From: Owenia fusiformis
Taxonomy: Eukaryota > Annelida > Polychaeta > Sabellida > Oweniidae
Assembly: GCA_903813345.2 (NCBI GenBank)
Contig: CAIIXF020000001.1
Span: 31,600,556-31,660,555, forward strand
DNA: 60,000 nucleotides
Direction of reading: 5' to 3'
Shown here: positions 23,401 through 38,565 of the stretch, in pieces
Layout: every line of letters begins with the position of its first letter
Position numbering within the stretch: the stretch's first letter is position 1
Position numbers and translations under genes: made by a program
Notes under the pieces: generated by a model
Databases searched by the model: none
What the model was told of the DNA's origin: nothing
What the model saw: only the letters and a program-made list of their open reading frames with translations

Positions 23401-25730
23401 CCGATGGGGCCTGTATAAACAATGGTAGAGAAAATGCAAGAGCAGGGATAGGAGTCTACTGGGGGCCTGGTCATCAAAGGTAAATTTAATATTTTTACCA
23501 GTTCTCTATCAGGCTTTCAACTTGTAGTTCTGACTTTAAGAAAATATTTTTCCTATCAAAAGCTTTTCCCTTTTTATCAGATACAGGAATTAGCAATTTA
23601 AGTAAACTAGGCCTACTGTTTATCAAAAAATGATATGAGTATGGAATCTATGTTGATTTTTCAAGAAATTTAAATCAAGAATGTCCAGAAAATTCTATGT
23701 CCATTAGTTGTAGAATACTATCCTCATCAGCAGAATGACTTTACTGAATCGTGACTCTGAAACTGTTTGTGCATTCATTATGAAAATATTGGCAATTAAT
23801 GTATGCTTTCAGCAATGTATCAGAGCGGTTGCCTGGAAGACAGACCAATAACAGAGCAGAAATATATGTAAGAATGAGCATTAGAGGTTATTAAACTTTA
23901 AGTCACATTTTTATTGTTAACATGTCAGCACCATCTATGTAACATAATAGAATGAAGTTTCTTGACGATCTATAAATAGATATGAGGTCATGTCCATGAG
24001 CAGAGTTTTGGCCCAAAAAAGTAAGAAATTTGTGCTTCAAGCTCAATATCTGTAATTTGCAAGCGATTCTGACCATGTTATATTTATCAAAATGATGCTT
24101 AAAGTTTTGAGACTCAACTGAAGTTAAAAAATAAGGTGAACTATACACCAACTCAGTGATTATGACCAAACAAAAACGGGAGTCCAAACTGGCTGTCAAA
24201 AGATGTGGTTTAGAACTACCACATCATGCTTGTGCATTGCTTACTGTAAAACGGCTAATTTTGACACTGGGAAATTTTAGCGATTTTTCAATTTTAGGAG
24301 GTTTTAGCGCGAGAAATTTTAGCGAAATGAAGATTAATCTTTAAAAAATCAAATTAGCGAAATGCATTAGAAATTTTATCATTTATGGCAGAAGAATGAA
24401 TTACGGACATGACAGAGGAATTATCAAAATGTAAGACTTCTAACGCACATGGTATTGGTCCAAACTACTGTAATCTCATCTGACTAATCACAAAATCACG
24501 GTAGCATTTAAAATCGTTGATTTAATCTCAAATTACAAACCGGAAGTCGAGCACTGAACGAAAAGCTCCTTAAATACTGGTAATTTAGTTTCCCGGGAAT
24601 TTGCAAATTTTAGCGCCCGGTTTATTTTAACCCCGGTTTATTTTAGCGAAACTATAGCGATTGCTAACAATCACTAACAATTACCCCTCGCTAACAATAC
24701 GCGTTTTACAGTATTAAAAAAAGCATAGCCTTGACTGTGAATAACATCCTTTGACATTTACTCATGGAATTTGGACTAAAGTTTTGAGTGTTAACCTGTC
24801 ATTCTCATTTTAGAGTCCTCTTGGTTTTTAAGAAATTGGTAATTACATGTTTGATGTTAGTTTTGACCTTATGTATGTTCTTGTGATTATAGGCAATTTG
24901 TCGAGCCATACAGCAAGCTAAGGATATGGGGCATGAGGAGATTACTATAAAGACAGACAGTCAATTCACTATCAATTGTAAGTTTGTGGCCATTCCATTT
25001 GAAATTGGTTTAATTTCAGTCTAAACCTGTCATTTTGACTCACTATGTACACAGCCTAGTTAATGATCATGGTTTGAAACTTCCCCCTGCTAGAGGGAGA
25101 ATTAACCTCAGTACAGTACTTGTAGTTATAAAATGCTTGATTTGAGGTCTACATTCAATTTGGTATTTTATAAAGAATAATAGTCTGTATAGGATTTCAA
25201 ATTTGCATTTAGGCATTACAAAATGGGTTCATAATTGGAAGAAAAATGGTTGGAAACTGTCTACAGGCAAACCTGTGATTAACAGAGAAGAGCTGGAAAT
25301 ACTAGATAAACTCCAGGAAAATATGACTATCAACTGGGTGAGTTGAGTTATAATTTACACCAGCTCAGTGTAGGAAATATGCATTAAGATAATATTGACA
25401 ATTTTCAGATACTTTGAAACATTCTGAAATTTTTTTTATTTAAACCAATTTATTTTTCAGTTTTGGGCTTCATTTTAACTCGTTAATTGTATATTTAAAT
25501 AGCAATGTTTTTAGCTTGGTATTGGTGGTTGGCATTTGTATCTACTTGTTACTTTTGTATTCATTGGCAAGAACTTACAGGGTGGTAACATTTTGTGATG
25601 TAATGCCTTTTCTAATACAGTAGTAGTTAAAATTTATATATCATTTCAGGAACATGTATCAGCTCACATTGGCATTGAAGGCAATGAGATGGCAGATGAG
25701 CTTGCTAACGAAGGTGCTATGAAGGAATAA
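20445..25730 (+). CDS. RNASEH1: Ribonuclease H1, complete
   Basis: Eight exons: 20445-20545, 21253-21425, 22008-22325, 23380-23479, 23813-23867, 24893-24977, 25213-25337 and 25650-25730. Every junction is GT/AG and the frame holds to TAA, giving 345 aa. Residues ~18-62 form the hybrid-binding domain ([33 protein letters not shown]). A Lys-rich linker follows (~100-195), then the type 1 RNase H domain. The catalytic carboxylates are D206 (VYTDGAC), E247 (NNRAEIY), D271 (KTDSQF) and D335 (GNEMADELA), with the flexible-loop HVSAH motif at 321-325. The enzyme degrades RNA in RNA:DNA hybrids in the nucleus and mitochondria. M1 starts a basic/hydrophobic [11 protein letters not shown] presequence and M17 sits just before the binding domain. 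This matches the dual-initiation scheme known for vertebrate RNASEH1. AATAAA signals occur at 25746 and about 25917-25927. Confidence 0.97.
20620..20702. repeat. 83-bp near-perfect hairpin in RNASEH1 intron 1
   Basis: AACCAAACCTGCCCAGTTAT pairs with the complementary segment ending GGGTTTGGTT around a perfect 16-bp core, GTCGTAGATCTACGAC (20651-20666). It begins 74 bp after the exon 1 donor. It is probably a tiny MITE. Confidence 0.9.
24240..24715. mobile_element. TA-flanked MITE with CTGTAAAACG termini in RNASEH1 intron 5
   Basis: The left end TACTGTAAAAC (24242-24252) and right end GTTTTACAGTA (24703-24713) are exact inverted repeats. Removing a TA at each edge leaves CTGTAAAAC termini with a TA duplication, the pattern of Tc1/mariner-type elements. 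The motif TTTTAGCG or TTAGCG recurs at least six times inside, and there is no open frame. It sits between RNASEH1 exons 5 and 6. Confidence 0.85.
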
Positions 25731-26104
25731 CATTGATGAAGGAATAATAAAGATAGGTACAACAAATGAATTGGACAATGTAATGACATTAGCAAATTTC
25801 ATGATTCTATGGAATTAATCCAAGGACATATATGATTCCCTCATTCATTCATGAACCACCAGTGTGATCAGATCATGCACAAAGCTGGATAAAGGCTGTA
25901 CTGTATTTTGGGCAAAATAAAATAAAGAGCAATCCCTTTGGTTGATTAAAGCCCCATTCAACAGAAGCCTGCTTAGTAGTTAAATAAATCCCCAAGCTGT
26001 ATTTGTCATTTGTTGAATAGATCAATGCTTTTAGAATAAACAAGGAACATTTTTCTTTTAAATTGTTGTTGCTTTCCATTTTATACCATGAGGCTGTTCT
26101 CACA
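25731..26104. other. RNASEH1 3' UTR
   Basis: Contains AATAAA motifs at 25746-25751 and around 25917-25927. The second, about 190 nt past the stop, is the more plausible processing signal. Nothing else was recognised. Confidence 0.5.
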
Positions 26105-26939
26105 GGCTGGTATCGACAAATTTGTCCGCTGTGACGGAGCATGCTATTTTGCATAGGAACACTGAGAAACCCACACAATTTATTTTTTTACTCATATGTT
26201 TTGCTATATCAAAGAAAATTACTGACTCCATGCAATGAATATATCATTTGCGGGTAACTTTAACTTCTGTTTGAAGTCCAACAATGCTAAGAGTAAAAGC
26301 TATTGAAAACGGCGTCGGAGTATCATACTCCAAAATGTACCATTTCTTTTATTTCTTTTTAATGCTACAATATAGCGACACGATAATATTAACATATGTT
26401 TTCAGCATAACTCTGAAGGTATTAATGAGATCTTTATGTATGGGTATTTTTAATTTTTTTAATAAAAAATAATGTTTAAATTTTGTGTCCGCTGTGACGG
26501 AGCAGTTTCAAATTTGAAATACGTTAAGAATTTAGATTTATAATATATCTCTTTATAACTACACGTTAGAGGAGGGAGCGTATCAAATCTCTTTCGTAAA
26601 GTATTCTGAAAAATAAAACGGAATAAAAGTACACAATTCAAATTCTGAGATATACGACCACTCTTTAAGCTTCTTTTCTCAGTTTGTACTGTAATCCGGC
26701 CAAGTTATGCATGGTAACTCATGAAAATGATAGTCAACTCTATTTCAGTATAGGGTATTTGCCTTTCGTTGTGCCTACTGTGTATCAATCACCTGACATG
26801 GTCATTTTTTATGGTAACTTATATACAGTAATATTATGTGTAATTATATATATGTAACTATATTAGTAATTACATCTGTCTATTTCGCTATTTCGAATAA
26901 ATTTTTATTATCCCTATTTATGTTACGCGGTAAACACGA

Positions 26940-27030
26940 TACAAAAATATGCCATATTCCGCAACGAGTATGCCATATTCACTTGCGGTGTATGACAGAT
27001 TCTCCTGTGGTACATGGCATACACACTAAC
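26940..27030. repeat. Small cluster of ATATGCCATATTC palindrome units
   Basis: Three degenerate units of the type found at 27318-27550 (GCCATATTCCGCAACGAGTA, then CACTTGCGG, then TGTGGTACATGGCATAC). They lie about 300 bp left of the main array. Confidence 0.7.
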
Positions 27031-27317
27031 CAATGAGAACGTGATAAGGAAGTATGCAATTGTCAATTGCATCGATTGAACGAATAAGTAAAACTTTATA
27101 AATTATTATAATGATTACTGAATCAACAGTACAGTTTATCGAATACATCAACGTATGCAGAAGTATCACTCACCAATCTCACATAATAAACTTACCCAAT
27201 CAATCCAGGATTCATATATTAGTACTCGACGCACTGACAGTATTGGTAATCCAGCGTAGTTTTACATTCAGAGTCGATTCTCGCAACCAATCAAACCAAG
27301 TCTTTCTGTATCACGTT

Positions 27318-27550
27318 TTTCACCTGCGGAATATGTCATATTCACCTGCTGTATATGACATATTCCGCAGGTGAGTATGACATATTCTGAAGGTGAGTAT
27401 CGGGTATTCACTGAATTCAATGCATCACATATTCACTGCGGAATATGGCATACTCACCTGCGGAATATGCCATATACCGCAGGTGAGTATGGCATATTCA
27501 CCCGTATCACAAATACCGCGCAACCATGAATGTATGCCATATTCTGCGTA
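27318..27550. repeat. Array of ~26-bp alternating inverted units (CACCTGCGGAATATGNCATA)
   Basis: About nine units alternate between CACCTGCGGAATATGNCATA and its reverse complement TATGNCATATTCCGCAGGTG, with near-constant spacing of about 26 bp. Adjacent units make perfect or near-perfect palindromes, such as CACCTGCGGAATATG against CATATTCCGCAGGTG. They lie in the centre of the long-TIR element. No known function is inferred. Confidence 0.85.
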
Positions 27551-28229
27551 ACAATTACACTACACGTGACATTCTAAGACGTCTTGGCGAAAACGTATTA
27601 GAAATATTATGTTGAGTTACACCATGTTGATTCATGTTGATTTCAGTACAAACCTCCGAAAAATGCTAAGAATGGTCGTTTTTATATCTCAGATTTACAT
27701 TACCCCAGATCTCCCAGAGGCTACTTGTCATAATTCAGGAAAGTGATTTGAGACGTTCTCTCTTCTAAGGGTACGTTTAAAAGATACAATTTGAATCTTA
27801 AATTCTTAACGTAGTTCACAGTTAAAACTGCTCCGTCACGGCTGACAAAAAATGTAAACATTATTTTTTAAAAAAAATATTTAAAATACCCAATACATCA
27901 AGATATCTTTAATACCTTCAGAGTTATGCTGAAAACATATGTAAATATTATCGTGTCACTATATTGTACCATTAAAAAGAAATAAAAGAAATGGTACATT
28001 TTGGAGTATGATACCCCGGCGCCGTTTTCAATAACTTTTACTCTTAGCGTTGTTGGACTTCAAACAAAAGTTAAAGTTACCCGCAAATGATATACCCATT
28101 GCATGGAGTAAGAAACTTTCTTTGGTATAGCGAAACATATGAGTAAAAAAATAAATTGTGTGGGTTTCTTAGTGTTCATATGCAAAATAGCACGCTCCGT
28201 CACAGCGGACAAATTTTTCGATACCAGCC

Positions 28230-29656
28230 TTTGGTTCTGTGTATAATAAGCTAAGAGGGGGAGTAATGTGTTTATAAGCCATGATAAGATATGTTTCTTG
28301 ACTTTCTTTCCTCTAACTCCAATTTCCCCCTTTTCAATGTAGGCCTACAGAGATGGAACATCCAGTTTCTTAACTCAGCTCATTTTCTAATAGACAAATT
28401 GTGTAAAGGACCAGGTAGAATATGGCAAGTGCTTATAATATCAAGAGTTTCTTCGACACTTTATTTACAACTTCTGAAAAGGGGATGGGTATTAAAATAC
28501 AAACATCTTCTTTATATCCCTACAAACTTCATTCAATGGGATAATAAATATATTGTACTTCCTTTCCAAACCTAAAACATGTACTTTCTTTATCCTAGCC
28601 CAAAAGTTATTATTAAATACATCTATAGGTCAAGTGTATTTCATTTTTTGATGTAAATTGATGTTTTAACCATGTCTTAAAATTCTAAAAATACTCAATA
28701 AATACAGAAGTAACTTTTAGTTGCATTTTATTGTTTTTCTTTCCCCGTATAAAGATAATGGGGCAACATACCGCCTATTTTACAATGATAAAACAACAAG
28801 GTATAAATGAAGACAAGTGTTTGACATTTCAAATCTTTTAGAAACTGTTTTTATAGTGTTGTTTGTTTGTTGTTATGTACGTATACACGAAAATGTGTTC
28901 TATAATACTGTACTAAAATCTGACAAATATTGAATCAAATCAAATTTTGAAATTTTTTTTTCATAGGTTAAGGTCCATTTAACATTTAATATGTTGATAT
29001 TACATTATATGAATATAGCCTAAAGAAGGAACGAATGAAGAAAAATATTCAGCATACTGGGAAATTTTCTGAAGCAAAACATTCTCCATGATATTAAACA
29101 CTGTGAAAAGCCAATTTTAACGCCATTTTCATTAGATCATAACTTAATCAAATGCGTTAAAATAATGAATATAATATAACACATACACTACAAAAATATA
29201 CAAAAATTTATGTGATTATTTTTTTGAGGTATGAAATGCGTGAACTATAATATGTAAGCGAGTGCTATAGACATATCTATCTAAATCAATTGATGAGAGC
29301 ATATTAACAGAGCATATGACTTCTTTCCTAGACCTATATGGTCTAAAACTTCTTAATATAAAACTGTATATGTTAAAGCTTATATGATATTAGTATAATA
29401 ATTAAATTGTGATTTTTAACAAGGATCTGAATACATTAGGAAATAGCAGAGGTATAAGATGAATCAACAAATCGGATTAACAAAAATCAACAATACACAT
29501 TGCGATGAGTAAACAATAGAACCACTCCTTATAATTTGGCGTGCTCATTCAGTCCAATATACACATGAATTAAATAACGCAGTGAGCCTCCAGCTCTGTT
29601 TTATGGTGTTCCTAGTCTTGAAATACAAAGTCCTACTTCTTCCCCTATTATACAAT
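28230..29656. other. Spacer between the long-TIR element and ELOC
   Basis: Bases 28245-28345 resemble 35497-35600 (GAGTAATGTGT.TATAAG.CATGATAAGA), so a fragment of the same dispersed repeat is present. The stretch CCCCCTTTTCAATGTAGGCC at about 28328 also occurs at about 32389. The rest is AT-rich and would include the ELOC 3' UTR. No exon was recognised. Confidence 0.5.
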
Positions 29657-33582
<3,926 letters not shown>

Positions 33583-33778
33583 ATTGGCCCCCACGTGATC
33601 TCTCACTGGTCCCCACGTGGCCTGTTTTGGTCCATTCAATCATGACGTCATAATACCAAGATGTTTTACAATCATATGGTTGCCGTAACGTCGTGATTAC
33701 CAAGGAACCAATAAATCAAAACTATGGTATATATTATGTATGACATTACTAATCACGTGGGGGCCAATCTGATTGATC
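33583..33778. mobile_element. 196-bp MITE with 17-bp perfect TIRs
   Basis: ATTGGCCCCCACGTGAT (33583-33599) is exactly complementary to 33762-33778. The termini contain the CACGTG palindrome and the interior is non-coding. The target-site duplication is not clear. Confidence 0.85.
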
Positions 33779-35346
33779 AGTTAATTTTATAATATTATTT
33801 TTGACCATTAACAGTTATCTAACATTTCTTTTATAATGGCTATTGCAAGAACTCTTCGTTGGGCTTACAATGAAGAATACCGCATTTTTGTAGCTACAAG
33901 TTGCTACATTATGAATATACTTTTCCATATATTATTGCACAATGGTCTCCCAATTTCTTATTTTTGCCGTTCTACTGACGAAATGAAGCAGTGAAATGGA
34001 CTCTAGTCCCGTAAGTTCTTCAAACAATTTCCCGACTGGAGTAAAAATAGGTTATACCAATCAAACCTTTCTGGGGAGATCTAGGGTGACCCAGGAATTT
34101 TTCTCAGCACCCGTCGCCCTGGTTACAATCCAGCCATGTGGCCATTTAATCCCTTATTTTTTAGATTCAAAGTTGTCAGTAACTTGTCACTCAAGTCTGA
34201 TAGACATATTTTATCTGATGAACTTCCAAAATCATACCAAAATCAAGCAGAACTTATCCAGGACTAGACTTCAGTTGCTTTTATTTCAACATGGCTATTT
34301 TTATGGCTAGATTGCCTTTTGTTTCAAGCCTTTATTTACAAATTCACAATGTCAAATGCATTGCTTTTTTGAGTGAGAACAATGTGATGCATGGGAACAG
34401 AATGATGGCGTGTGATATTTTACATATTAAATAATCACATATATATACAAAATTAACTGATGAAACTCCCTATACATGATATAATCGACAAATTCAGTCA
34501 TGAATAAATATAGTCCTGAAAATCATACCGGAAGTTCAAGTGCGTGGTGAGTAATTTCATTATATTCGACTAAAAATGAACATTATTGCTCATTTTGAAG
34601 GATTTAAAAGCTACAATAAAAATTCCCTTTTAAATGAGGACAAATGTATTGTCATTCAATGATGATCTACTCACCATAAATTGATGAAAATGGGGTAAAA
34701 CTAAAACATCGGCGAAGTTCCCTATCAACAAAGGTTCCCGGATGTAAGTCACGTGGTTTTGTTTGAAACTGACATCTATCTGAAGAGAGTTCAATTTGAA
34801 CCAATACTGGAATAAAGTTGAGCTTTCAAGTCAAATGTATTATATGTGTCCAAGAGCCAGGTGGGAAAGATATTATGCTCCCCCAGGGATTATGGTCCAT
34901 TGGCGTCGGAAGGGAGAGGGCGTTTTTAATATAGATCTATGTTTTAATGTAAAAGGTCCCCAGTGCACAGCAACAAGGTCCCCAGCAGTGCACAGCAACA
35001 AGCCTGCACTACTGGTAAAGAGGGGTGTGTCAACGCGGTAGCCTGACAGTCGCCCCAGGGTATTTCAACATTAAGGGACTTCCTAGGGGGGTACAGGGGC
35101 CAACCAGGAAGGTTTCTTTAAATTTTAAAATGAGTTGTAAACCATAGATCTATTTTTAAAGGTTTTTACTTATATTCTATTCAAATTCTATCACTGTTAA
35201 ACTATATATCTGCTTTATATGGGCTTATTAGCCTTTTGCAGATTATTGACATAGACATAGACATAGGCGTTGGGGGCGACCACCCCCCACCCCCCCCCCC
35301 TTTTTAAGTAACAATGACAGAAATGATACTATCTCATTTTCACTAC
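33779..35346. other. ELOC upstream region, no firm gene
   Basis: Small open frames at 33836-33994, 33996-34310 and 34796-35041 have no recognisable motif. A minus-strand GTGAGT donor near 34670-34676 could mark an ELOC first exon at about 34677-34740, with TCACGTGGT (34747-34755) as a promoter E-box. This is only a guess from position. The C-rich run at 35281-35300 is low complexity. Confidence 0.3.
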
Positions 35347-35823
35347 TATTGAATTCTATAGGTATAAGGGACGTTATCACAACACTAATGGCATTGCTCA
35401 CTTTTTAAAGTTAGTTTCCGGTTATACAAAAAATAATCGAAGTAAATTAATATTGGATGGAGGGGGAGTGGATGGAGGGGGAGTGGATGGAGGGGGGAGT
35501 AATGTGTATATAAGACATGATAAGACATGCTACTTGAATTTATTCTCATCACTCCAAATTTTCACATTTTTCATTCTCCAGAGATATAGGTTAATATCCA
35601 GTTTACTTGGGTACTGAGTTTTGCTTTTTCAAATACACGAGTTCTTTTGAATTTGTTCCATAGTAAAGACATATAACTCCCCCCCCCCCTCCATCCACTC
35701 CCCCCCCTCAATCCAATATTAATTTATTTCGATTATTTTTTGTATAACGCATGGAAACTAACTTTAAAAAGTGAGAAATCTCATTAGTGTTGTGATAATA
35801 ACGTCCCTTATACCTATTTATTA
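35347..35823. mobile_element. ~477-bp foldback element with G/C-rich inner repeats
   Basis: Left arm 35347-35505 (GGTATAAGGGACGTTATCAC ... AATATTGGATGGAGGGGGAG) is complementary to the right arm 35690-35822. The inner edge of each arm carries GGATGGAGGGGGAGT-type units (three on the left) or their complement. The loop (35506-35689) is homologous to 28245-28345. Confidence 0.83.
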
Positions 35824-36105
35824 CAGGTCGTGTAGACCATTGTTGTCTGATTTATAGCAAAAACATTGACTTTTGCACGGTTGGTGATGATGCGCCTTTT
35901 TTTAATAGATCTCATATCTTAGAAGCGTATCAGGTCAAAAAAAATACTAGAAGACCTAACATATTTTGCCATGCACTGCGCCTATTCATTTTGCAATTCA
36001 GTTGTAAACTTTCTCTTGAAAAAATAAATCTTCCAAATTTGTTGAGTTTTCTTGCAGAAATCGCCTAGGCTACTCCCCCTCCATCCATTTTGTACGATCA
36101 CCGGA

Positions 36106-36404
36106 CGTGAAATTGGCGGATTGGAACAATGTACGTCAATACGCCAATGCGTAATGTTGAAAAAATGAGAGTAATGATTAAATAATTTCCCTATGTTCTT
36201 CAGTCATATTTTTTCATTGTGAGTTAAAACCCGTTTTGGACAAAGGAAATTCACCTAAATGTTGAAGAGGTTCTTGCCACTTTGAGAATAGACCAAGAAA
36301 AATGGACTTGGTTCCATAAAACTAAGGCATTTGGATATAGAAAATTTGACAAAATATTTGCATATTTTTGCGTTGTGTTAAATTTACACCTCCCTACGCC
36401 CCTG
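36106..36404 (+). mobile_element. ~300-bp element ending CCTACGCCCCTG
   Basis: It shares GGAACAATGTACG.CAA.ACGCCA, TTTCCCTATGTTCTT.A.TCATATTTT and the end AATTTACACCT.CCTACGCCCCTG with sequence bracketing the larger insertion at 43337-44960. The termini of that copy (CAGTGGCGTAGGAA / TTCCTACGCCCCTGG) are inverted repeats; here the left end is degraded. Confidence 0.7.
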
Positions 36405-36470
36405 ATTTGAAAGATCATCCATTAACAAAATTTAGGTGCTTTTGTAAACTCTCTTCAGTTTCTGTTATTG

Positions 36471-36579
36471 AGACTAAATCCATCCTCCGAAAACGGGCGT
36501 CTAGAACTCGTACCTCCTTCATGGAAGAAGGAACGTAGTGGACGACTTCTGAAACCCTGCGTTCGGAGGATGGACTAAA
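36471..36579. mobile_element. 109-bp MITE with GACTAAATCCATCCTCCGAA termini
   Basis: The left GACTAAATCCATCCTCCGAA is matched by TTCGGAGGATGGACTAAATC at the right (18 of 20 paired by eye). It ends two bases before the flank of the 3.85-kb element. Confidence 0.82.
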
Positions 36580-36779
36580 TCAACAATAGTCCCTGATCTG
36601 GACCTTCTGAAAAAAAGTTTTGTTGTCCGGTACTTTCCCACATAAAATGATTGTACCGTTTGAAAGAACAGACTTCCCTCTTAAAGAAAACACCTCTTCT
36701 ATTGATGTAAACAGGGGCAAAAGGCACCAAAACGGGGTTAGACAAGGTGGCATTCTGAAGTCTCACTTTCTTGTCATCA

Positions 36780-37640
36780 CGATTCCAGGTAAACCATCAG
36801 ACGGATTTACTTCAAGTTTTCACACATGTTACATGGTAAGAAGTTCTAGAGCTGATTAAATTTGCGGCGGCCATCTTGCATTCTGGCGGCCATCTTGGAA
36901 TTTTTTTTCAGATAAATATTGTCATCGCGATTCCAGAAAAACCACATAACAGATGTACTTCAAATGTTCACACATGTTACATGGTAAAAAGTCCTAGACC
37001 TCATTATTTTTTCGGTGGCCATCTTGCATTCTGGCAGCCATCTTGGAAGTTTTAAGATAAATCTTGTCATCACGATTTCAGGAAATCCAAACCGATTTAC
37101 TTCAAATTTCCACACATGTTACATGGTAAGAAAATATAGAGGTGAATAACTTTTCGGCAGCCATCTTGCATTCTGGCGGCCATCTTGGAAATTTTGGGAT
37201 AAATCTTGTCATCGTGATTCCAGGAAAACAACCTAACAGATTAACTTCAAATTTTCACACATGTTACATGGTATGAAGTTCTAGAGCTGATTAACTTTTC
37301 AGTGGCCATCTTGCATTCTGGCGGCCATTTTGGAAGGTTTATAGATAAATCTTGTAATCACGATTCCAGAAAAACCACTTCACAGTTTTACTTCGAATTT
37401 TCACACATGTTACATGGTATGAAGTTCTAGAGCTGACTAACTTTTCGGTGGCCATGTTGCATTCCGTCGTCCATCTTGGAAGTTTTTAGATAAATCTTGT
37501 CATCACGATTCCATGAAAACCACGCAACACTTTTGCTTCAAATTTTCACACATGTTACATGGTAAGAAGTTATAGAGCTGATTAACTTCCGATAGCCATC
37601 TTGCATTCTGGCGGCCATCTTGGAAGTTTGTAGATAAATA
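36780..37640 (+). repeat. ~145-bp tandem array, six units
   Basis: CACACATGTT anchors at 36821, 36969, 37111, 37256, 37402 and 37547 give spacings of 142-148 bp. Each unit has a paired GGCGGCCATCTTG motif separated by CATTCTGG. Inverted units recur at 39720-40240. Confidence 0.92.
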
Positions 37641-37650
37641 TAAAATACAG

Positions 37651-37881
37651 TCAAATCATTTACCACCAACAAAGGATGCTCTCATTCTCCATATAAATAG
37701 AGCCAACTATCAGGCCTATATTTGGCAAAACGCAGGCAAATCAATGATTGATTATCAATCCCCCACATTACATGGTTGGACATTCAAAGGGAATAAACTA
37801 CAAATTAAGTGGATGGAAAACGGTCCTGCCCCACAAGAAATAATGGAGACACATTTTGTTACCGAAAAACAAACCGTTTAG
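37651..37881 (+). pseudogene. Coding remnant with HGW...W...PAP motifs, C-terminal exon-like
   Basis: The frame is open from a possible splice acceptor (ATACAG, ending at 37650) for 76 codons to TAG at 37879-37881. The translation includes LPPTKDALILHINRANYQAY, IWQNAG, SPTLHGWTFKGN and KWMENGPAPQEIMETHF. From memory, this resembles a segment of uncharacterised proteins common in invertebrate genomes, which continue into a Cys-rich motif that is missing here. It lies in the core of the inverted-repeat element, so it is either part of the mobile element's own gene or a captured exon. No upstream exon was identified. Composition is normal and there is no internal stop, which is unusual in this region. 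Confidence 0.5.
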
Positions 37882-38438
37882 GTAACCAGCATAGTCGAGT
37901 GGATCACTATAATATACTTTAGTAGTCTTTAATAATGTTAGGGCGGATGAGTTGTAAGGCATACTATGTCATGTTAGATCATGATCTATACTATTTTTAT
38001 TACAATTTACCAGTTACACTTTCTCCATGCTAGGTTCTGTTATAACTTTTGTTCCGTTTCCTATGGCATCCGTGCTTTATACATTTACATTCACAATGGT
38101 CCCTTCCTGGTATATTTTTTCAGGTTTTATGACTGTTAAATTCTATAGTCTTGTTAAGACAACTTTATAAACAGGTTTATTATTACTTTTATGACTGTTA
38201 AATTATATAGTCTAGTTAACACCACTTTATAAACAGGTTATTATTACTGGTGTAAGTAACACAAAAAAAATATATAATTAATTTATTTGATTTTATATAA
38301 CATGAAATTATTTTTTCTTTTCGATAAAACATTGCTTATTAGAAATATATTTAGTTGAAAACTTAGAGTAAACAATCAGAATTCTTCTATCACAAAGTTT
38401 ATTTTGGTTCGGTAGATTTTTCTATACATTATTTTTAT

Positions 38439-38565
38439 GTCACCACCACTAGTGACTGGGTGACATATTGTAATAGCTTCGAACGTTTATCTTGACACTG
38501 TTCAGTAGTTAATGTGTACTGTATACTTAACAAGGTGTGGTGACATTTTGCATGTTTCTGCATCG
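38439..38565 (+). mobile_element. TGTCACCACC-family short derivative (copy 4)
   Basis: ATGTCACCACC starts at 38439 with GGGTGACATATTGTAATAG following. It closes with GTGTGGTGACATTTTGCATG, matching the right end of the copies at 8885 and 29983. The internal repeats are lost. It is nested inside the 3.85-kb element. Confidence 0.65.

Larger units (their letters stand above)
26105..28229. mobile_element. 2.1-kb long-TIR element with duplicated GTCCGCTGTGACGGAGC motifs
   Basis: Left arm 26105-~26540 and right arm ~27791-28229 are imperfect inverted copies of about 435 bp, from GGCTGGTATCGACAAA at the left to its complement ending CCAGCC at the right. Each arm carries the 17-mer GTCCGCTGTGACGGAGC near both its ends: 26124-26140 and 26487-26503, and inverted at 27830-27846 (one variant) and 28194-28210. 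The ~1.25-kb interior has no transposase frame; it holds an AT-rich segment and an array of short alternating palindromes. It could be a foldback element or two inverted copies of a ~380-bp element bracketed by the 17-mer. The family was not recognised. Confidence 0.83.

Noticed and set aside
27318-27550. CRISPR array
   Set aside because: The units are contiguous and alternate in orientation with no unique spacers, and the host is a eukaryote.
28291-28575. 94-codon frame beside the long-TIR element
   Set aside because: Its start lies in a dispersed repeat shared with 35.5 kb and the rest shows no domain.
33836-33994. 52-codon frame starting MAIARTLRWAY
   Set aside because: Short, no recognisable family and no splice context; possible chance frame near the MITE.
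36575-36766. Conserved small protein, because the same frame recurs at 40240-40440
   Set aside because: The two are the inverted arms of one mobile element, so similarity reflects duplication and not coding constraint.
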